From an uncultured Faecalibacterium sp. (GTDB taxonomy: Bacteria; Bacillota; Clostridia; Oscillospirales; Ruminococcaceae): a stretch of 58,566 bases of DNA. Position 1 is the stretch's first letter. Each line of letters opens with the position of its first letter. The stretch lies in the NCBI GenBank assembly GCA_934539245.1, contig CAKTCK010000011.1, positions 1-58,566 of the forward strand, read 5' to 3'. The position numbers and the translations under genes are program-made. The notes under the pieces were generated by a model, which saw only the letters and a list, made by a program, of their open reading frames with translations, ran no database searches and was not told the DNA's origin. Shown piece after piece: positions 54,289 to 58,566 of this stretch.

Positions 54289-55512
54289 TCAGATAATCCA
54301 AATCGGGACGATATAGTTATCTCGATCTATGATGCCGACTTTTGGCTTCATGCAGACGATAGCACCTTTCCCGCGTGGGACAGAGGCTTTATCCAGCAAA
54401 GAAAACACCTTCGTCAGTTCGGTGCCGGGATTCGAGGTCTTTTTGATTTCGATGGGATTCAGAACACCATCCTGCTCCAAAACAATGTCAATCTCTTTTG
54501 CATCTTTATCACGGTAGTAATACAAGAACGGCTCTCTGCCGGTATTCAGATAGGTCTTCGCAATTTCGGAAACAACATAGTTTTCGAGGATTGCACCGTT
54601 CATGGCACCATACTCCAGAACCTCTGCACTGCTCCACTTGGTCAGATAGCAGACCAATCCCGTATCATAAAAATAGAGCTTGGGGGTTTTTACCAAACGC
54701 TTCAAAAGGTTATTGGAATAGGGGTGCAGATAGAAGATGATGCCCAGAGTTTCCAGAATGTGCAGCCAATCTTTTGCCTGCTTCTGGTTGATGTCCGCAT
54801 CCTGTGCAATCTCAGAAACGTTCAGCATCTGCGAGCAGCGGGCGGCAACCGCTGTCATAAAACGCAGAAATTTCAGCGCATCAATGGCATCGGAAAGCTC
54901 TTTTACGTCACGTTCAATATAGGTAGAAAGGTAGCTGCTGTAAAAAATCTGGCTGTTGGTATTTTTTCCGCTTGCAATAGCGGGCATGGAGCCCCGATAG
55001 ATACGCTCAAAGATATCTTTGGTATCTGCGGGCACAGCTTTTTCCTCGCGGTTCAGCAGTGCATCCAGATCCACACGGAAGGGTTCGGTATCTGCACCGT
55101 TTATTTCTGACTGCGAAAGAGAAGTCATTGACAGCACTGCAACACGCCCGGCAAGGGATTCCTGAACCCCGTGCATCAGCTTGAACACCTGCGAACCGGT
55201 CAGCCAAAAGGCACCCGGTTCATGGTGAGTGTCTGCATAGACTTTGATATAGGTAAATAGTTCCGGTGCATACTGAACCTCATCAATCAGAACCGGCGGC
55301 TTATGCAGCTGCAAAAACAATTCCGGATCATTTTTTGCGAGTGCCCGCTCATTCAAATCGTCCAGTGAAACATATCCACGGGGAGTTCCTTCCATGAGCT
55401 TTTGCAGCATAGTCGTTTTTCCTACCTGCCGGGGGCCTGTCACAAGCACAACCGGATATTCCTGCGTGACCTGCTGCACAACTTTCTCAAGGCTTCTTGT
55501 AATGTAACTCAT
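54289..55512 (-). CDS. AAA-type ATPase with DUF4143 domain
   Basis: A 407-aa ATPase from ATG 55512. Walker A VTGPRQVGKTTMLQKL, Walker B PVLIDEVQYAPELF and the C-terminal DUF4143 part (YFYDTGLVCYLTKW, YYYRDKDAKEIDIVLEQDG with its nuclease-like strand) are intact. It is on the strand opposite to the element backbone, between DUF4366 and topB, so it appears to be an insert. Such proteins occur widely on mobile elements; function is unproven. Confidence 0.88.
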   Translation of the reverse strand: MSYITRSLEKVVQQVTQEYPVVLVTGPRQVGKTTMLQKLMEGTPRGYVSLDDLNERALAKNDPELFLQLHKPPVLIDEVQYAPELFTYIKVYADTHHEPGAFWLTGSQVFKLMHGVQESLAGRVAVLSMTSLSQSEINGADTEPFRVDLDALLNREEKAVPADTKDIFERIYRGSMPAIASGKNTNSQIFYSSYLSTYIERDVKELSDAIDALKFLRFMTAVAARCSQMLNVSEIAQDADINQKQAKDWLHILETLGIIFYLHPYSNNLLKRLVKTPKLYFYDTGLVCYLTKWSSAEVLEYGAMNGAILENYVVSEIAKTYLNTGREPFLYYYRDKDAKEIDIVLEQDGVLNPIEIKKTSNPGTELTKVFSLLDKASVPRGKGAIVCMKPKVGIIDRDNYIVPIWII

Positions 55513-55637
55513 ATTGATCACCTGCTTCCGATTTCGGCTGATTTTTCTTATAATTCCATTTTAGCCGAAAACTTTGTCTTTTTCAAGTACATCTGGGTGT
55601 TTTAACCGCATTATAAAAAGTTAGGAGTTGATGCTTA

Positions 55638-57923
55638 TTGTCTTATCGCTTAGTAATCGCAGAAAAGCCCTCAGTCGGGGCTGCTTATGCAAAAGTTCTC
55701 GGTGCGACAAACCGCCAAGATGGCTATTGGGAGGGAAACGGTTATCTGGTCAGCTGGTGCATCGGGCATCTGGTAGAGCTTGCTCCGCCCAACGTGTACG
55801 ATGAAAAGTATGTCAAGTGGAGCGTGGCCGACCTGCCCATCCTGCCGGAAAGGTGGCAGTACCTTGTGTCTGCGTCCACCAAAAAGCAGTTCGGCATCCT
55901 GAAAAAGCTGATAAACCGCCCGGATGTAGACAGTGTGACCGCTGCGACTGATGCAGGACGTGAGGGAGAACTGATTTTCCGGCTGGTTTACCAGCAGACC
56001 GGGTGCAAAAAGCCTGTTTTCCGCCTGTGGCTGTCCAGCATGGAGGAATCTGCAATCCGGGAGGGTTTTGCCAACCTGAAGCCGTCAACTGAATACGATG
56101 CGCTGTACAATGCAGCACTCTGCCGGGAACGTGCCGACTGGATGGTCGGCATCAATGCGTCCCGGCTTTTTTCATGTCTGTATGGTCGGCCACTGGCGGT
56201 GGGCCGGGTCATGACCCCGGTGCTTGCCATGACGGTGGTGCGGGAGGCAGAAATTGCAGCATTTACCCCGGAAAAGTTCTACACCGTTGCCATCGAATTT
56301 GCGGGCGGCGGTACCGCATCCAGCAGGCGGTTTTCGCAGAAAGCGGATGCCGAAGCTCTGCTCACTTCCTGTCGAAAGGAGATTGGTGCCACCGTGCAGA
56401 ATGTGGAGCGCAAGGAGAAATCCGAAAATCCGCCGCAGCTTTACGATCTCACCACGCTCCAGAGGGATGCCAATCGCTTGCTGGGTTTTACGGCGCAGCA
56501 GACCTTGAACTATGCGCAGAGCCTGTACGAAAAAAGATTGATTACCTATCCCCGCACAGACAGCCGATTTTTGACGGAGGATATGGCAGAATCACTGCCG
56601 GGTCTTGCATCCGGAATGGCTGCGATTTTTGGCGCAGAAGAAAAACTTCTGGTTCATGTGCAGCAGGTAATCAACGGAAGCAAGGTCACGGACCACCACG
56701 CGCTGCTGCCTACGGCAAGTGTGGCAAGGGCAGACCTTTCTGCACTGCCTGCCGGTGAAATGAGCATCCTGCGGCTGATTGCGGCACGGCTGCTCTGTGC
56801 CGTGGGAGAGCCGTACCGCTATGCAGAAACCGTTCTGACCACGATCTGCGCCGGGGAAGAATTTTCGGCAAAAGGCAAGGTGGTGTTGGACGAAGGCTGG
56901 AAAAGCATTGAGCGCAAAGTGCTGGGTGATTTGCTGAGCAAAAAGAAAGAACCTGCGGCCTTGCCGGATGTGCAAAGGCAGAGCCGGTGCAGCATTGCAG
57001 GCGCAGAGCTGAAAGAGGGGCAGACCTCCCCGCCGAAGCACTACAACGAGGACCTTCTGCTTTCGGCCATGCAGTCTGCCGGTGCAGACAGCATGGAAGA
57101 CGATGTGGAACGAACCGGAATCGGTACCCCTGCTACCAGAGCCGCTACGATTGAAAAACTGGTGCAGAAGGGATTTCTGGAGCGCAAAGGCGACCGGAAA
57201 AGCAAGATTTTGCTGCCTACGGAAAAGGGCAGGGCTCTTGTTACTGTCATGCCGGAACAGATTCAGTCGCCGGAAATGACTGCTGACTGGGAAAACAAGC
57301 TGCTGCGCATCGAGCGCGGTGAAATGGAGCCGGAAGAATTTATGACTGAGATCAAAGAAATGATTTCCTCGCTGGTGAATACCACCGAGGCAGTGAAAGA
57401 AGCAAATGCGCTTATGAAAAACAAAGTGATTGGTGCCTGCCCGAACTGCGGTACGAATGTTGTGGAGCGGGAAAAGGGCTGGTTCTGTGAGAACCGCGAG
57501 TGCCGCTTTGCGCTCTGGAAGGACAATGCCTACTTCAAGCGGCTGGGTAAGCATCTGGATGGCCGTGTGGTGGACAAGCTGCTGCGGGATGGCCGGGTGC
57601 GCCTGAAGGACTGCAAGAGTGCCAAGGGCAAGACCTACAATGCAACGGTTCTGCTGTCTGCCGAATCCGATGGCCGCAGCAAGTTTTCTCTGGAATTTGA
57701 GAACCCACAACCTTGGGAAAAATGCCTGCATCTCTCTCAGCCCGGAGGAATTTGCGCAAAAACTTGCGGACCGAGAAGAAATACAGTCATATCGGATGAA
57801 GCAGTTCCAGCAAAGCGGACAGGATTGCTATCTGCTTATGCAGCTGAAGCGGGATGCAGACTCTGCGCTCCGCTTTGCATCCATGCGTTATCTGGAAAAG
57901 CAGAACATTGCTCCGTCTATTGA
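55638..57923 (+). CDS. topB: DNA topoisomerase III
   Basis: A type IA topoisomerase. The Toprim start is RLVIAEKPSVGAAYAKVLGA with ATDAGREGELIFRLV. The active-site tyrosine is in RLITYPRTDSRFL and the C-terminal zinc domain carries CPNCGTNVVEREKGWFCENRECRF. Normal homologues are near 690-700 aa. Here the frame runs to 761 aa because after FSLEFEN the sequence enters another gene's remnant out of frame and reads to a stop at 57923. The last 50 residues are therefore unlikely to be native. It resolves DNA during transfer or replication of the element. Confidence 0.88.
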   Translation: MSYRLVIAEKPSVGAAYAKVLGATNRQDGYWEGNGYLVSWCIGHLVELAPPNVYDEKYVKWSVADLPILPERWQYLVSASTKKQFGILKKLINRPDVDSVTAATDAGREGELIFRLVYQQTGCKKPVFRLWLSSMEESAIREGFANLKPSTEYDALYNAALCRERADWMVGINASRLFSCLYGRPLAVGRVMTPVLAMTVVREAEIAAFTPEKFYTVAIEFAGGGTASSRRFSQKADAEALLTSCRKEIGATVQNVERKEKSENPPQLYDLTTLQRDANRLLGFTAQQTLNYAQSLYEKRLITYPRTDSRFLTEDMAESLPGLASGMAAIFGAEEKLLVHVQQVINGSKVTDHHALLPTASVARADLSALPAGEMSILRLIAARLLCAVGEPYRYAETVLTTICAGEEFSAKGKVVLDEGWKSIERKVLGDLLSKKKEPAALPDVQRQSRCSIAGAELKEGQTSPPKHYNEDLLLSAMQSAGADSMEDDVERTGIGTPATRAATIEKLVQKGFLERKGDRKSKILLPTEKGRALVTVMPEQIQSPEMTADWENKLLRIERGEMEPEEFMTEIKEMISSLVNTTEAVKEANALMKNKVIGACPNCGTNVVEREKGWFCENRECRFALWKDNAYFKRLGKHLDGRVVDKLLRDGRVRLKDCKSAKGKTYNATVLLSAESDGRSKFSLEFENPQPWEKCLHLSQPGGICAKTCGPRRNTVISDEAVPAKRTGLLSAYAAEAGCRLCAPLCIHALSGKAEHCSVY

Positions 57924-58254
57924 AGATTACGAGATTCTCTACCGTGGCAATCTTCCGACCGGAAAGCGCAGCGTTCCTCAACCGGAATTGTTGGAGCAGC
58001 TGTATCAGAAATTCAACTGTGCTCAGCCCATGGATTATCACGGCCACAGCCTGTCTGTCAGCGATGTTATCCTGCTGAATCAGGCCGGAAAAATATCGGC
58101 ACATTACGTTGACAGCATCGGCTTCCGGGAATTATCTGGTTTTCAGGATAAGCAGGAACGATCTTCGGTGCTGAGCCAACTCAAGGCGAAATGCGATATG
58201 CCGGAATGCAATCCCACAAAGTGCCGGAAGGGGAGGAATGACCATGCAATTTAA
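57740..58254 (+). pseudogene. YodL/DUF4316-like remnant fused after topB
   Basis: From about 57740 the second frame reads SLSPEEFAQKLADREEIQSY, then RMKQFQQSGQDCYLLMQLKRDADSALRF and GHSLSVSDVILLNQAGKISAHYVDSIGF, as in the C-terminal part of YodL/DUF4316 proteins of such elements. No start codon belongs to it; the upstream part is the topB end. A deletion seems to have joined the two genes in different frames. Confidence 0.7.
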
Positions 58255-58447
58255 CCATGATGAGCTGATGCTGATGATGCTCTACAATACCGGCACCCGG
58301 CAGGGGCTGGTGCGGGAGCTGCGGCTGATGCAGTGCTACCTGATGCCGGATGAAACTGCTTTGCGGGAACTGTCGGAGCAGGTCATTGAAAAGCTGAAAC
58401 GGCTGACGGATGCCGAGTTTGCGGGGCTGGAATTTCCAATGAACTGA
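58244..58447 (+). CDS. Small transposon-encoded protein (67 aa)
   Basis: A 67-aa protein, FNHDELMLMMLYNTGTRQGLV then LMPDETALRELSEQVIEKLKRLTDAEFAGLEF, matching the small transposon-encoded proteins found near the topB or YodL genes of these elements. ATG 58244 is preferred over 58238 because GGGAGG lies 8 nt upstream. Helical, soluble. Role unknown. Confidence 0.75.
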   Translation: MQFNHDELMLMMLYNTGTRQGLVRELRLMQCYLMPDETALRELSEQVIEKLKRLTDAEFAGLEFPMN

Positions 58448-58557
58448 TTTTTGCCGCCTGCGGGCGGCGTACATAAGAGCTTTCGCATTCTGCAAAGGTA
58501 TGATATACTGAAGCTGACAGCTTTCAGGTCGCAGATAAAAGATAAGAGGTGCTTTTT

Positions 58558-58566
58558 ATGGCAGGT
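58558..58566 (+). CDS. Start of the next element gene (3 codons)
   Basis: ATG 58558 with AAGAGGTGC about 8 nt upstream. Only MAG is in the window. A GC hairpin (about 58450-58470) and a TATACT -10-like box at about 58504 lie upstream, so it may begin a new unit. Confidence 0.4.

Larger units (their letters stand above)
41342..58566 (+). mobile_element. Tn1549-like integrative conjugative element, partial
   Basis: The gene order repA-like, parA, parB, small accessory proteins, PcfB, VirD4, Maff2, TrbL/VirB6, PrgI, VirB4, NlpC/P60, DUF4315, DUF4366, topB is the shared backbone of Tn1549/CTn-type elements of Clostridia. The left limit is placed at the stop before the truncated initiator; no attachment site or terminal repeat was found. 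Relaxase and recombinase are not in the window and would lie beyond the right edge. Several genes are damaged, as noted per gene. Confidence 0.85.

Overview
The window looks like about 41 kb of chromosome from a GC-rich Clostridia bacterium of the Faecalibacterium / Oscillospiraceae type, followed by about 17 kb of an integrated Tn1549-like conjugative element that runs off the right edge. The placement rests on Firmicutes sigma-A promoters and AGGAGG ribosome sites, an alanine T-box leader, a sporulation-type sigma-K gene, DUF2798 and PG_binding_1 proteins, and the conjugation module. The genus is inference from general resemblance; no search was run.

Left part (1-7,000): the 3' end of metG, a DMT-family exporter and a TatD nuclease in an overlapping run, a small conserved protein, then on the minus strand a Dabb protein and three small membrane proteins. 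From about 5,300 to 6,150 there is no normal gene. The minus strand there carries a near-consensus promoter, hairpins, several ribosome sites in front of tiny reading frames, and an intrinsic terminator. It could be a long non-coding RNA or an eroded operon. A DUF2798 membrane protein follows.

7,000-13,300: a complete F-type ATP synthase operon in the order a, c, b, alpha, gamma, beta, epsilon, with tandem promoters and an attenuator-like hairpin. There is no separate delta gene. Instead about 80 residues matching the C-terminal domain of delta are fused to the N-terminus of alpha, and the N-terminal domain of delta is absent. This is the most unusual feature of the window.

13,300-31,000: a small HTH protein, an SPFH membrane protein overlapping an Arc-like protein, Ogt, a sirtuin, a GNAT-like protein, a D-2-hydroxyacid dehydrogenase, and two peptidoglycan-binding genes, one of which has lost its 5' end. 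Then come a PsiE-like protein, a PstS-like lipoprotein with a lipoprotein partner, a MATE exporter, a ricin-fold protein with a histone-H1-like tail, tRNA-Ser(GGA), an FMN-dependent oxidase with a Cys-rich N-terminus, an AT-rich NERD-domain gene and an RluA-type pseudouridine synthase.

31,200-41,100: a lipoprotein, the T-box-controlled alaS, a HIT protein, a phosphoribosyltransferase, comEC, holA, a Toprim (RNase M5-like) protein, a sigma-K gene on the opposite strand and a cytidine deaminase.

41,340-58,566: the conjugative element. It contains a truncated replication initiator, ParA with a 75-nt in-frame insertion, ParB, small accessory proteins (DUF3789, DUF3846), PcfB, a frameshifted VirD4 coupling ATPase, Maff2, TrbL/VirB6, PrgI, VirB4, an NlpC/P60 hydrolase, DUF4315, DUF4366, an inverted DUF4143 ATPase, topoisomerase III fused out of frame to a YodL-like remnant, and a small transposon protein. 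The broken initiator, the VirD4 frameshift and the topB junction together suggest a decaying element.
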